A stretch of 64,000 bases of DNA from Channa striata (lineage: Eukaryota; Chordata; Actinopteri; Anabantiformes; Channidae). The position numbers and the translations under genes were made by a program. The notes beneath the pieces were generated by a model. The model ran no database searches and had not been told where the DNA came from. It saw only the letters and a list, made by a program, of their open reading frames with translations. Position 1 is the first letter of the stretch; the number at the start of each line of letters is the position of its first letter. This document shows, piece by piece, positions 11,301-24,900 of this stretch. The DNA lies in assembly GCA_033026295.1 (NCBI GenBank), contig CM065177.1, forward strand, positions 3,775,400-3,839,399, given 5' to 3'.

Positions 11301-12985
11301 TCGACTGAAAGGCTGCCAATGCTCCTCTTTGGAAACATTTTGAGGCTTGTTCCTAAAAAAACACTTTACTGAAAATGCTGTAAACCAATATTAAAAAGGG
11401 GATAAAGAGGGGAGATGCAGATACTGCAGGGGCCAGACTAGAACCTGTAAACCCTTAACTCCCTCTGCTGCAAATCTTATGCTTGTAAAAGCAAGCAAGT
11501 AAATGACCCTGCACTTCTACGCCTTTATTTGCTTAGTGTCACGATTACCTTGTATAATGGCAGGTGTTTGAAACCAAGTGTGTATATATGTGTACGTATG
11601 TATGCACATTAAATGTGAGCACAGGTGTTGACCCATAATGCCTCACTGTATCTATGATTTTTCTGCTACTACACGAGTTAAGCTTCTAGGAAGCCACCCT
11701 GTAAAAACATATACTGTGTGATGGCATATAAATACATCATCATAAAATCTTTTTGCATCTTCCTGGAGTTCAATATGAATTTCACAGACAAATCACTCAT
11801 AAGGTTGTGTAAAAACTGACAATGCCAATAAATCAAATTCATGCCTTCAACCAATATTGCACAATTTCATTATTAGTTTCTAAAGCAAAGAACAAACTTC
11901 TTGGATTTTGAAATTACAAAGTTGAAGGACGAAAACATTTCTAAAAAGTTGCAGGTGTTGAGCATTCTACAGAAGAGTGAAGACGGGGTTAAAAGTTCAG
12001 CAGCACGAAGGACAAACAAAGGGATTTAGAAATGACTGTTTGAAGAGTAAATGGCAGCTATAAAGCACCGAGGTTTATCTGTGACGCCCTAAGCATTACT
12101 CGGGCTGGTGCTGAGTGTTTATGGCAGTTTATTGTCTGGATTACGTGGAGGTCGTCCTGTTTGGTCAATGAGCTGCACCGTTGAGCTGCGGCAGACTGAC
12201 AGAACTTCACGCTGCGTGTGGCAGTACTGGTGCTGCTGGTATCGGGTAACCCCCACTATACATAGGACAAGTTATGTCCAGTATGAGATTCCTGAGTTTG
12301 AATTCTTCCTATTCAGTTGGAAAGCTTTATTACCTTTGACGTTTCTAGTAAATGGTAAATGTTTATGAATATTTTCTCACTGGTTTACGACCAACCAACC
12401 AATTAAAGTCAATGTTTACTTTCTGAACTTTATTTCAGAGCTGCAGCTTAGTATTTCATTCTGATAAGAAAGAGACGGGCCATTGTTTTACAAGAACACT
12501 TTACGAGCAGCTCGTAAAAACATGGTGACCTCTAAAACGAGTTGGTTCGGGCTCAGTCTCTTGACGGACCAATAAGACAGAACATTTACAGTAACAACTG
12601 TTTATTATCAACTGTTTCACGGGAGAAGTTAAATATGAAAACATACTATCACACGTCTCAGACTGCGAATGCACCCAAAACAAATGTTGACATACTTCTA
12701 AGTCTGCCATCTGTCAGTTTAATTTGTGGCACAGCCAGGCACACAGGGCATGTGGCACCTTCCAATTTTGCTACTAAATTGCATCTCTGGCTGCAAACAC
12801 AAATCAGAGCTTTTCCTCAGATACAGAGTAACATTGACAGTTTATAGCAGCGCGGAATTAAACCAAAGAAAGTACATGACCTATGGGAATAACGAGCACT
12901 AAAGAGATGTGGAGACAGAAAGCCGTTTGCAGAATGGTGTGTATGTCTGTTTTAAGATGAGTAGCAGCTGCTGGCTGACAGGACC
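8381..12985. other. c2orf88-hibch intergenic region
   Basis: The two genes converge here. Plausible 3' end signals are a plus-strand AATAAA at 9541-9546 for c2orf88 and a minus-strand AATAAA at 12601-12606 for hibch, 380 bases past its stop. Apart from these I see no gene, RNA or clear transposon; the short open frames look random. Confidence 0.5.
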
Positions 12986-15900
12986 TCAGAGAGCCAGATC
13001 CTTCTCTCCCAGTGAAGAGAAGCACTGATCCACACTCTGCTCAGACACCTCCTCCAGGGTTGACGGGTTCCACTTGGGATTCTGGTCTCTGTCGACCAGC
13101 ACTGGAAACACAGTAAATCATAACAAAGAAAAAAGGAGTGAGATGATGCATTACTTCCACTAAGAGACGCACTAAGTACTTTATGACCTTTGTTAACCTT
13201 TAATGACGGCCAAGAATCAAGTGATGTTGCGTTACAGTCCAGTCAAGCTATTACGTTAAATACTGTGTGCCTGTCACGTGGCAACCACTGCCTCACTGGA
13301 AGTATTCAGTCACCCCTTTAAGTCCCTGCAGCTGTATTTCATAAACCTTTTTATTAAGTTAGTACAGGTAACGATTATTTGACAGCATTCAGCTAAATGT
13401 AATATTCTCCTTTTATTGTGCAATCCAAATACATTATGCAAAATTTTAAATTGTGACCTATGACAGTTTTATTGTGACATGCTGCAGTCACTTACCAGCT
13501 CTCACACCCTCATAAAAGTCGCAGCCTCTCTGCAAGTCAACAGAAACAAACAAGACTTTTTTTAACTTCAACATATCAAGTCATAATGCGAGTCAAACAG
13601 CTGTAGCAGACAATTTACCTTAAGCAATAGCATTAAAACTTAAAATATGAAGTTCATATGTTTCACAGTGTAATAAAATTCCTCCATTCTTTCCCTGTTA
13701 GGAATACCAGCGGTGTTCCTAACAACAGAGGGAAACCAGGAAAATATTTGGAAATGGAAGCTATAAACTAGTGCTGTTAATCAGTTGAAAAAGGAACTAA
13801 TTATTTGCGTGTTTCCTGCTATTGTTTAAAGAGATGAGATTAATCATCAGATCTTTCAGAGCTGAGAAGAGGATTTGATCGCGAGAAAGAAAAGAAAAAA
13901 CGAAGAGAGAAGGAAAAATGACAGAGGGTTGGTTCTGTGGGACTCAGTGGTCTTCTGTGCTTGTGGCCCCCCACAGTCTGGAATCACCACTAACACTCTA
14001 CTACAAGTGTGAAAATGATGAAGCTTATGAAGCAAAACAAAAACTGTAAAAAAATGATGTCTGTAGGTGTGTACCATGCAGGCCTGGCTCAGTCGATACT
14101 CCATCACTAACACTTCCTGCAGGCTCAGAGAAGCCCCCAGCTGCAGCTGCTTATGGGTAATCTTTAGAGATGTGGGAGACATTTTGGACAATGTCTGGAA
14201 GAGGAGACACAGGCAACTTAACACACACCTTTCAACAGAGAAAAAAAAACTGCAATAACTGCTTAACAAGCTTTAAGATTATTTTGTTAAATATCAAGGA
14301 AAAACAAGCAAAATCCAAAAAAGGATTAAGGTGGTTATGAATTTGTAATGTACAGGACAGTGAGTCTGTAGGGTAGTAGTAACTGAGGAAGTGGGTAATA
14401 ATTAATATTTGATGGCTGAGCTGACCCCAGTAGGCAATAATCCAGATCTTCATGGTTTAATAGAACGCAAGATTTCAGGGAACGAAGGTACTGTGGTTTG
14501 CTAGGAGGGATTTTGGACTAACCCCATTAAATACTTAGCCTGTGGTAACTAATTGCTTACACATAGTGCCAGAGACAAATAATGCCCAGGCTCCACTGCA
14601 CCTCAGTCAGTGGGTGTCATCTGAGGCTGGGGTCTCAAGACTGCACGGACGTTCACTGATTCAGATTAAACCACAGGTCAGGAGCCTACCTCTGCTTGTT
14701 TCTTCGCAAACTCGGAGCCATCTGCCTTGATATTTTGCATTATTCCCTCCACGCTGCTGGAGCCAAACAGTCTTAAGAAAGGGAAACACCAGCTTGAATT
14801 CACATTTTCAGCAGGTTACCGCACTGTACAGTCATTTTGTGTTCAAAGCAAAAGAGAGGTTTAAAAAACACATTTAGTTTCTATAGTTCTATGCAAAAGG
14901 TTAGGTCCAACTTTTCTTAGGTCCAAAATTGAAAAAGACTAAATCATGAAAAGAACAAACCAACAACGAATGGACTCTACCGACATTTTTTGTCTTATCA
15001 TAGAGCTTCAGTGTTGTCTAAAAACTCATCAGTGACTCACATTGCTGTGCTACAGCACTTAAGGATTCTCAACAGACATTAACAAAACTCTTCTGAAGTA
15101 ACATGGGCTAAAACTAACTTCCTCATCCATTCTGGAAGATTTTTTAAGACCAGCTTAGCTGTTTAACCAGTTTTGTGGCATCATACAGATCATCTGTATA
15201 TATAGAAACACTGAGGTCCAGGGCTTACCTGTCAATATCAGACATATGTCTTTCCAACACAAAAGGCTTCTCAGAATCCAGACTGCTCTGTGGAGAAGAA
15301 TAATGATTATCATCAGCTCTGACATTATGGCTCTAAGGTGTTTACACAAAAACTAGTTTCTGAGGGGCTAATCACTTCCCATTGAAGCTGTTCCGCAGAT
15401 TTCAAATTCAACTTTAGTCACAAGGTAAGAGTCAGAATTCTACTGATTCCAACCTGGGTCTGGAACGAGTCTAGCACTCTGGAGACATCATCAGCAGAGG
15501 GAGACTTCAAGCCCACCAGCTCCTTCTGCAGGTCTGGGATCTATAAAATAGATGGTTTGAAATGACCTTTAGCCACAAAAAAAACAAAACAAACCATTTT
15601 TGTGGTTGACAAAACAAAACATTTTCAAATTTTTTGATTAATGTAATACTTTCCCTTCTTGATTCTCATAAACAACTGCACAGAAACTTACTCTGGATTG
15701 AGAATATAATTTTCAATGTTTTTGCAATGTAAACTGTTTATTTTTACCAACTGAAAATTACTCGGTACACTCAGTGTTTTTTTATAACACAATTTGGCAA
15801 AATCAATATAAATTAGGCATACAACTAATGGTGTGTACATTTATATTTGTGTTCAGCTCCGTATGTCTATAATGAGGTATTAAGTAAAGCGAGAGGGAGG

Positions 15901-18900
15901 GGAAAGTAAAAAAGATGAAAAAGGAAGGAGGTCAGCAAACTCTGGGAAAGTAGAGGAGCTAAAAAATCAATATAATACAAAAAAAGGTAAACAACTAAAC
16001 TGTTGTGTACTATTATCACGATCATTACCATCATCACCTTCACCACTGCCATAAATACAGTAACAATATAAATAGTTGTAGTGCTAAACAAAATAGCAAT
16101 AGCAACAAACGTATTATTTGTCTTGGTAAACCTGTGTGTGGATTCTCAGAATAAAGATCTGAGAAGGCCAGAAATCAGGACCCTTATACAGCCACTGTGC
16201 TACACTAACAGTTAAAATATTCTTCAAATGTCATTTGTTTGTCAGTGGTAAATGGCCTTGACCAAAGTGGACTTTGTTGCCATTAATCTGACTTCAAAGG
16301 TACGTTTTCCAACTTTGGCTTCGGTTGAAGTCTGCTGTAATAATTGGCTAAATAAAGCAAATCCACCCCGCGGCTCTTGCTTCCCAAAATCAAGGTTACA
16401 GTCCTGAACAAACTCTGCTGCCCACTGTTTTGATGTCATGCCAACAGAAGACAAACACAACCTGGAGCAGCCAGTGTCTGTTGGCACCTTTAGACGTGAG
16501 GAACGTGGTGACTCAGCATCTGGCTTTCATGTGGAGCTTCAACCTCACCTTCCCCCACCAGGTTCCTGTCGGACACTCGTCCTCGCAGCCCCGCCATGGC
16601 TCGCACTTGAACTGTGCATGGTCTGTTCAGTGCTTTCCGAACTATCCTGAACGCAGGACACTGAGACAGTCCTGCACAGGGAGTCTATGTGGGAAGTGTT
16701 TGGGTACCTTCTTAGATTCTACGAAGTGAGTGGCCACTCCAGCTCTCTGCACGTCACGTCCCTTGAGACGGAAGCCTGTCAAAGCCAGGAAGAGTCCCAG
16801 CTTGCCCCGGAGCCTCGGCAGAAAATAGCCACCTCCCACGTCAGGGAAAAGCCCTGTCACAATAAAACAGAGCTTTGCATTAAAAAACATGGTGGACACC
16901 TTCAATGCTCATGCACCCCAGGAGATGATGCAGGCTTTTCATACTCATCACCCTGTCGAGTACCTCAGCATCAATCAACCATAAAGAAAATAAGCCGTCT
17001 GTAGAAAACATAAAGTAAAAGTAAGTTAAAGATAGAAGACAAGAAAACATTTAGATAGCGCTCATTACAATGATTACAATGAATATGAATGCTGCAAAAA
17101 TTTCTAAGCAAACAGAAATACCTGGAATTCTATGACTGGTTTGACGGGTGAGATGTGGATTGGATGTAAATATGTCTGTACTGCGTTCAGTGCTGTTCAC
17201 TGAGTCTGGGTGACAGAAGAGCTCTCCACAATAAGATAATTTTTGGAACATATTTTAGGTAAATTAATAAAAAACAATGAATACGCTAACACACTACAAA
17301 AACCCTGACATGCATCTTACCACTATTATTATGGTAGTAGTAATAATAATAATAATATTCTAATTGCTTCCTTTCAATCCACAGGACTGTTCACTATTCA
17401 TTCTGTATTATCAATATTGTTTTAATTTGTTTTCAGTGTTTTCAGACAGATTCAATTGGTCACAGATGGTTTTGTGACAGCTTTCTTAGTAAGGCATGAG
17501 GGAGGAGGGGGAGGTGAATGGGAGAGCGAGGGATTAGATGAGCTGACCTGATTCGTGGCCCAAAATGTAATATCATAAATGTGTCAGATTATGGCCGATG
17601 TTCACAATGCAGGCAGGGCCGGGTTAAACCTATTAATCCCGTGACAGAAGGGGTTCACCCAAACACGTACAGTAAGGGAATCTGAGTGACAGAGGGAATA
17701 TTATAGAGGGGTGTGTAGTTAAGGGCTGCAGCTACAATTACTTCCGTCTATTATCTTAACGGCTCATCCTGCCATTGATGGAGTCGATCCCAGCTCTCAC
17801 TGAGGGTGGGGTGGGGTGGGGTGCGCCCTGAATGGGTTGCACCCCAACCAGCAAATTTACTAGTTTCTTGTATTTTCCAAAAATACGTTAAAAAAGTTTT
17901 TGACATCTTCAGATGATTTGATTGACCAGCAGCCCTAAACCAAAAGATATTTTGTTGACAACCACCTTTGTGACAAACAAAAGCAAAAGAATCATCTTCA
18001 AGTTTAGAAACATTTGGAAGAAAATGTTTGCATACGTTTTTTTTTCTAAAGAATGACTGTTGCCATTACACAATTTGAAAATGATTTAATTATGATTAAG
18101 AAAACATTGAAATTATCAATAAACTTGCTGATGTGTAAAATGTGAAGTTATTTGGAACTTGTGAACTGTATGTGAAGAACAGGTCACAAAAACATGTTAT
18201 ATACACATGTAATACTGCTTCGACACAGTCGTTTTTCAGTAAAAATCACTTAAAATTACTCCTTGCTTTACTAATTACTTTAAGGTTAGTCAAACTGGAG
18301 GAAACTGCATTTGATGGGGAATATTTTCACCTTCAGAATTATTAAATTTCACAGCTCCTATGAGAATTTCCAGCAGCAGGACAGTGTATTAACGAATGAG
18401 TCGATATGAACTACAGTACGTGCAGGTATCAACAAAGATGTCACCTCGTGCCAGGGTTTGGCTTTAATTGTTTTTAATTGTTTTTGTTCAGAATGGATCC
18501 CTGCGTCAATTAAGGTTCCTGAAAATAGTTTTTATATTTGAATGGTCGGGCAGAGATCGGGTTGAATCACAACCCCTCACACTCATCTTTGGCCTCGCTA
18601 AATTATAGTGTTGTCGGTGTAGATGGTGATGGGGTAATGGTGAAAGTATTGCCATTAATAAATCATGGCCAGAGCTCTCTAACAGGCGTGTAGGCCCGGA
18701 CGACGAGATAAAGACTCAAAAGATCAAGCACTTTGCAAGTGTATGTGGAAACATATTGCTGTAAAATGGAAGGAATTTCTAAATCATTTTAGTTGACATT
18801 GTGAATGATTTCATATTCAAATAAAAATTCTACATTATATGATAAATGCTTTGGATGCACTTTACTGAAACATTCTAGTTTCAGTTTGTAGTTTTAATGT

Positions 18901-21900
18901 AATTATTGTTACCAGTGGTCGATATGAGTTTCTTAATGGCTGATGCCAATCTTTAGAGGGCAGGAAGGCTGATGGCCGATGTGTACTGTAGATTTGATTT
19001 TTGTCTCTCGTTTTGTGTTACATAAAATACAATTTAATAATAAATAAAAGAGAAATATGCCAAACATAAATGAAAATTTGATAATTATTGAAACTACTCT
19101 ATTTAAAGTAGTTTAAAATAAAAAAATGTCTTGATCAAGTTAACATAGAACCAGATTAGAATTTGTTAATATTTAAAAAATATTATTTCTAGCGTAGCAA
19201 CATGTCTGATGAAACTACTTTAGTGTCATTTTAAATCATCAATCATCATCAATCCTCTCGGTTGGGTACACATAGCTTGAACTAATGGACTCTGATCACT
19301 TCATGATGGTTACAAATTCAGTTTTTGTTGAAACAGTTTTCATGATATTTTTAGATGCTGCAGTGTTTGAAGAGTTTTTTTTTTACCCCATAATGAAGCT
19401 AGGCTAAGTACAGTACTTCAGTCTTTCAACTCATCTTTTAATTCATCCAAAAAAGTGCCAAAGTTAGTACCCACTTTTTTGAAATGGCAAAAAAGTTGAA
19501 CAAAGACGTTGATCCAGGGGGATGGAAACCTTTTTTTTTTTACCATAACTATTTTATAAACACCCTCTGACCATTTTGTTATTTCTGATAATGTAACGTT
19601 AGTTAAGGTTTAAAACCCTACATTCAAACTGTGCAGATCTAAATCTAGCACAAACACAATGTACATTTAGTTATGTAACAAAGATGGCCAAGGAGTGTGT
19701 ATAAAAAGAAAGTTATAGTAAAATAATAAAAGTTGCAAAAGTTAGCATCTCACTAGGTTATTTAACACTGAATGAAGAAACTTTTGTAATAGCTAATTGT
19801 GCATTTTTACTCAGAATGTCATTTCATGTAAGGAGGTACTAACTTTTGCACATGACTATAGTATCACGGAATAACCATGCAATGCCTTTGAATGTGCAAA
19901 CCGCCCAGCTGTCGGATGAAGTAGGGGTGTCTGTCTTCAAGGTTCATACATATATATTTCCACTCTATATTTTACTTACTTTGTCCATTAAAACTGTGTA
20001 CTTTTGCACAAACCTCGTTGACTAACTAACTCACACAGATCCAGAAAAGTTGGAGCTTAATTTCAGCTATTTCTAGCAATTAAAATCCTCTGTGTATTAT
20101 TGACATAAATCAGTGGGAAGAAACTGATTTCACACTGCAACTATAGTTACAGTACAACTCAGCCCGAAGACGCGTCCCATGAGGAGATTCCAGCTCAACC
20201 AGGGCTAAAATAAGAAAACAGGATCTCAAAGCAGCTGTCATCTCTGTGATTTGCAAATGCTGAACGGAAATGGTGCATGATGAAGTCCAAGTTTCTGAAT
20301 GCAGGAGGACGTGGTGATAGCGACAGTGCAATGGCCTGGAAGTCGAGTGCTTTTAGTAAAAACAATAATGACGTCTTATGACCGCAGCAGCTTGTAAGAG
20401 GATTAGCCAAGATTTCCTGTCCTCTCGCCAAAGGGACTGGGCAGATGAAAAGAATGTATATGTTTTAATCTGTTACTTTACAAGCAAAAACTGGAGAAGG
20501 AAGACAAAGGCACAGACGCAAGAGCTAACAGACACACCCTGACAGACATTCTCTACAAACTGTGTATCAATCCTCCCATATAGTCAATTCCCAGCCAGTG
20601 CAATTGAATTAGCATCCCATTTCCTCCTGCTCTAAACTGTGGTATTGCATTTGCATTTTGCACCACAAGAATCCTAGCCTTTTTATTTTGGCTACAGTCA
20701 CTTCCTGTCCACTGACAACATAATCTTCATCCTCACCCTGCTCCAGACATCTGAGTCAGATACCACAGCACAGCACAGCACTGAAGATTTATTGTGAGTC
20801 CAACAACAGAACGCACCAGAATATTTTTTTAGTTTTGTTTTGTCTTTGTCAAGTAGAGGATGACGTCACTGTCCTTGAAAGTTTGCACGTGTGAAGAAGT
20901 TCTGGAATTGCACACAGTCGATTCACAGTGGTGTGAAAAAGTTTCTTATTTTTTGGCATTTTTGTCTGATCATCAAACTAATTTAATTATTAGTCAAAGA
21001 TAACACAAGTAAACAAATCATGCAGTTTTTAAATGAAAGTTTTTATTATTAAGGTTAAAAATAAATAAAAAAGCATATTGCCCTGTGTGAAAAAGTTTTC
21101 CCCACTAAACCTAATAACTGGTTGGGCCACCCTTAGCAGCAACAACTGCAATCAAGCGTTTTCGATAACTTCCGATGAGTGTGTTACAGCGCTGTGGAGG
21201 AAGTTTGGCCCACTCATCTTTGAAGGATTGTTGTAATTCAGCCACATTGGAGGGTTTTCGAGCATTAACCGCTTTTTCAAGGTCATGCCAGAGGATCTCA
21301 ATTGGATTCAGGTCAGGACTTTGAGAACTAGGCCACTCCAAAGTCTTCATTTTGTTTTTCTTCAGTCATTCAGAAGTGGACTTGCTGGTGTGCTCTGGAT
21401 CATTGTCCTGCTGCAGAATCCAAGTTTGCTTCAGCTTGAGGTCACGAACACATGGCGTATCATTCTCCTTCAAGATATTTTGATACACAGCAGAATTCAT
21501 GGTTCCATTTATCACAGCAACTGGCCAAGACCATCACACTACCACCTCCATATTTTACTGTTGATATGATGTTACTTTTCTGAAACGCGGTGTTATTTTA
21601 ACGCCACACATAATGGGACACACACCTTCCAAAAAGTTAAACTTTTGTCTCGTCAGTCCACAGAGTATTTTCCCAAAAGTCTTGAGGATCATCAAGAAGA
21701 TCTTTTCTGGCAAAACTGAGACGAGCCTTTATGTGCTTTTTGCTCAGCAGTAGTTTTCGTCATCCTTTCGTCTATTTAAGTGATTTCTTGATTGCAAACA
21801 GGTAAGGCAGCAATCAGGCCTGGGTGCAGCTCCAGAAATTGAGCTCAGGTATGATGAACCAGAGTTAAGTTATATTTTAACGGGGGGGGGGCAATGTGGT

Positions 21901-24900
21901 TTTTGATATTTTTTTTGCCCTTAATAATAAAAACCTTCGTTTAAGAACTTCATGATGTGTTTACTTGTGTTATCTTTGACAGTATCAGTAAGGCGGCAAA
22001 CACTGTTTCACACCACTGTATCACAGACTCACTTTGAAGCTGCGGAATATTTGGCTACCTAGAAACTCACGCACAACATACTCAATGCACTACCAACCTG
22101 TCATATCATTTTACATTTACATTTGGCAGACTCATTTATCCAAAGCGACTTACAGATTAATTTGGTACACACACAAACACACGATGACCATGGCTGCCAC
22201 GCAGGCCGCTCATCTGGCCCACCGGGAGCAACTAGGGGTTCAGTGTCTTGCCCAAAGACACTTCGACTCGCAGCAAGGAGGGACCGGGGATCGAACCACA
22301 GACCCTGAGGTCTATGGACAACTGCCGATTATTCATTTTTTTAATATAATTAAAAAAACATCAACAGCTTTCAGCGTGAGTTTTTATGCTGGATGCCCTT
22401 GCTGCTGCAACCCTCCCATTTTTATCTGGGCTTGGGACCAGCACCAAGGTAGCAGCCAGGCATAATTTTAGAGTTTTCTTTTGTCCTCTAGTGAATGTAA
22501 TGGAAGAATGGAAAATGGATTGAAAAATTGTAAAAGAAAAAAACTGAAAACTTGAAGCAGACATGGGACCCAAGCACCTGGTTCATACACTGCTGGTTCC
22601 CTTCATCTACATCCGTCCATCATATGCATACATACACTACAGGACAAATATAATCAACTATCAACAACAGTAAACTCATTTAAAACCTCTTCAACTATAT
22701 GGAAATTGCATACAGATACAAACTTGTTCAGTTCATTAGCTCTCTGGCCATTTTTACAGGCTTATTCCTCCCACCAACCCACTGTGGTTATAGTATATTA
22801 ATAACTTAAATAAACACACATTCCTTTTTTAAGTTGAAGACATGTAAAAAGTCATCTGGATTGAAGGGAGGGGCTAGTTGATGTCATAACGTCCAGTGTA
22901 ATTTGTTAGTTGTTAGAGATTTGTTACTAATCTCATCAGTGCCTCCGGAGAAGGCCATCTGTCTACAGCAGTCAATTAGCTAAAGAGCAACTACGGCTTA
23001 GTGTCCTGGGAATGCTCATTTACACTAGAGTAACACATGAAAGCAAAGAAAAGAGATTGTTTGAAGGTCAATCATATACAGTAAGTCTGCATTACCAGAT
23101 TATGTTAATGAGGTTGATAAGTTTCAATGACCATATAAGTTGTGAGCATTTCATTCTCCTTGAATGGTTCATGTTTTAAGATTTCAACTTTGTAGAACGT
23201 GGAATTCCATATAATGAGTAATGAAGATATTATTGTGGGTTTGTTAGATCAGATGAATATAAAGTGATGTGATGAAATACTGTTTAAAAACTATTAGTAA
23301 TTTACAGAAATAGCACATTTTGCAGAACTATGGGTCTCAGTCTCCATGGATGATGAACTATATGTTTTTTTTAACTTCTGATCCCCTTCGGAGTACTGGA
23401 TAAAATAAGACTGTGGGAAAGCTGCAGCTCAAGTTTAAAAATATAGAGTTCTATCACCATGACAAATGCATTTATGTAGCCATTATCAGCTTCTCATGGC
23501 ACAAACAGGACATCAGATGGGCTGGACCATACAGTTGAAATCAATTTCATAAGACTGATTAAAGTTCACGAAGTTAACAAAGTTATTTAACACTTGTTGC
23601 TTGCTAAGATGAAGTAGCAGAAGAGACTTGGCTGGTTTGTTTGGTGGATTACCATAACTGAGTAAATAGTGAGGTTTATGTGTCAGAGAAAAAAGTAACA
23701 TTAAGGATTATGTTATTATACCCAGTCAATATTTAGTAAGCACAGGGAAATGGCATTTTAAGAGATATCTAGATGTGGATTTGGAAAAGTTGCACGCACA
23801 CAGGAAATTAAGTTTAGCAGCACATTTGCCGATCCATGGGACAATAGATCTACATGCTGGGCATAAATGCTGCAGGTGTCTGAAAAGGAGAAAGAAACTA
23901 CCTGAAAAGCAATTAGGATATTAATATTTCGGTGTGGAAACCTAGAATACTGGGTTTTTCAGGAGGCCTGGACACAAAAGCAAGGACCTTATGCTGAATT
24001 CACTGGGCAACAGACTTGGATGTGGTATTCCTAGATTTAACACACGTTTTTGTTTCAGCAAGGTGAACAAGTTAAGACTCAAGCAGCTCTGAGCTGGCAT
24101 GAGAAGTAGGACCTAACAGAAGGCAGACACTTGGAAACGCGTAGAACTAGGAAAACAGCTCACATTCCATTAGGAGATGGCCAGCACTAGTTTTCCCAAA
24201 TCCTGTGTTATGGTCAAAAGCAGAGTAACTAGAACTGTAACTTTATTTGTTAAGGCCTTTAAAACAACAAGGTTGAACAAAGAACTGTACAGGTTAAAAC
24301 ATAAAAAAACCAAAACAAGATAACAATAAATAAATAATTAACCAACAATTTAACAATAAATAACACACTTAAAATAATGTCAAAACTCAAACTGCTTTAA
24401 AGGCCAGTGAAAACAAACGGGTCTTAAGAAACTATTTAAAAACAGAGGCCTGTCTGATGTGCAAGGGCAGCTCGTTCCACAATTTTGGAGCTGCCACCGC
24501 AAAAGCGCTGTCCCGTCTGAGCTTCTGTTTAGTTTTTGGTACACTCAGGAGCAGGAGGTTGGCTGATCTGAGTGACCGAGGAGGATAATATAAATGCAGG
24601 AGTTTGGGGAGGTACAGTGGGGCAGCACCTTTTAAATATTAAAAAACAAATAAGAGAAGTTTAAAATGGATCCTAAAACGCACAGGCAGCGAGTGAAGAG
24701 AGGATAAAATAGGTGTAATGTGCTCATGTTTTCGAGTGCCAGTTGCAAGAAGTTCAGCAGCAGCTGCAGTCGACAGATCGACGACTGACTGACACCACAA
24801 TAAAGTACATTACAGTAATCCAGTCGGGTGGTAACAAAGGCGTTACTTTTGCCAGTTGCCTCAGGTGTAAAAAAATAGACTTTACAACAGACCGAATCTG

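Noticed and set aside
16430..17004. Plus-strand frames of 99 and 105 aa over hibch exon 8
   Set aside because: They lie antisense to a conserved exon and its flank and match nothing.
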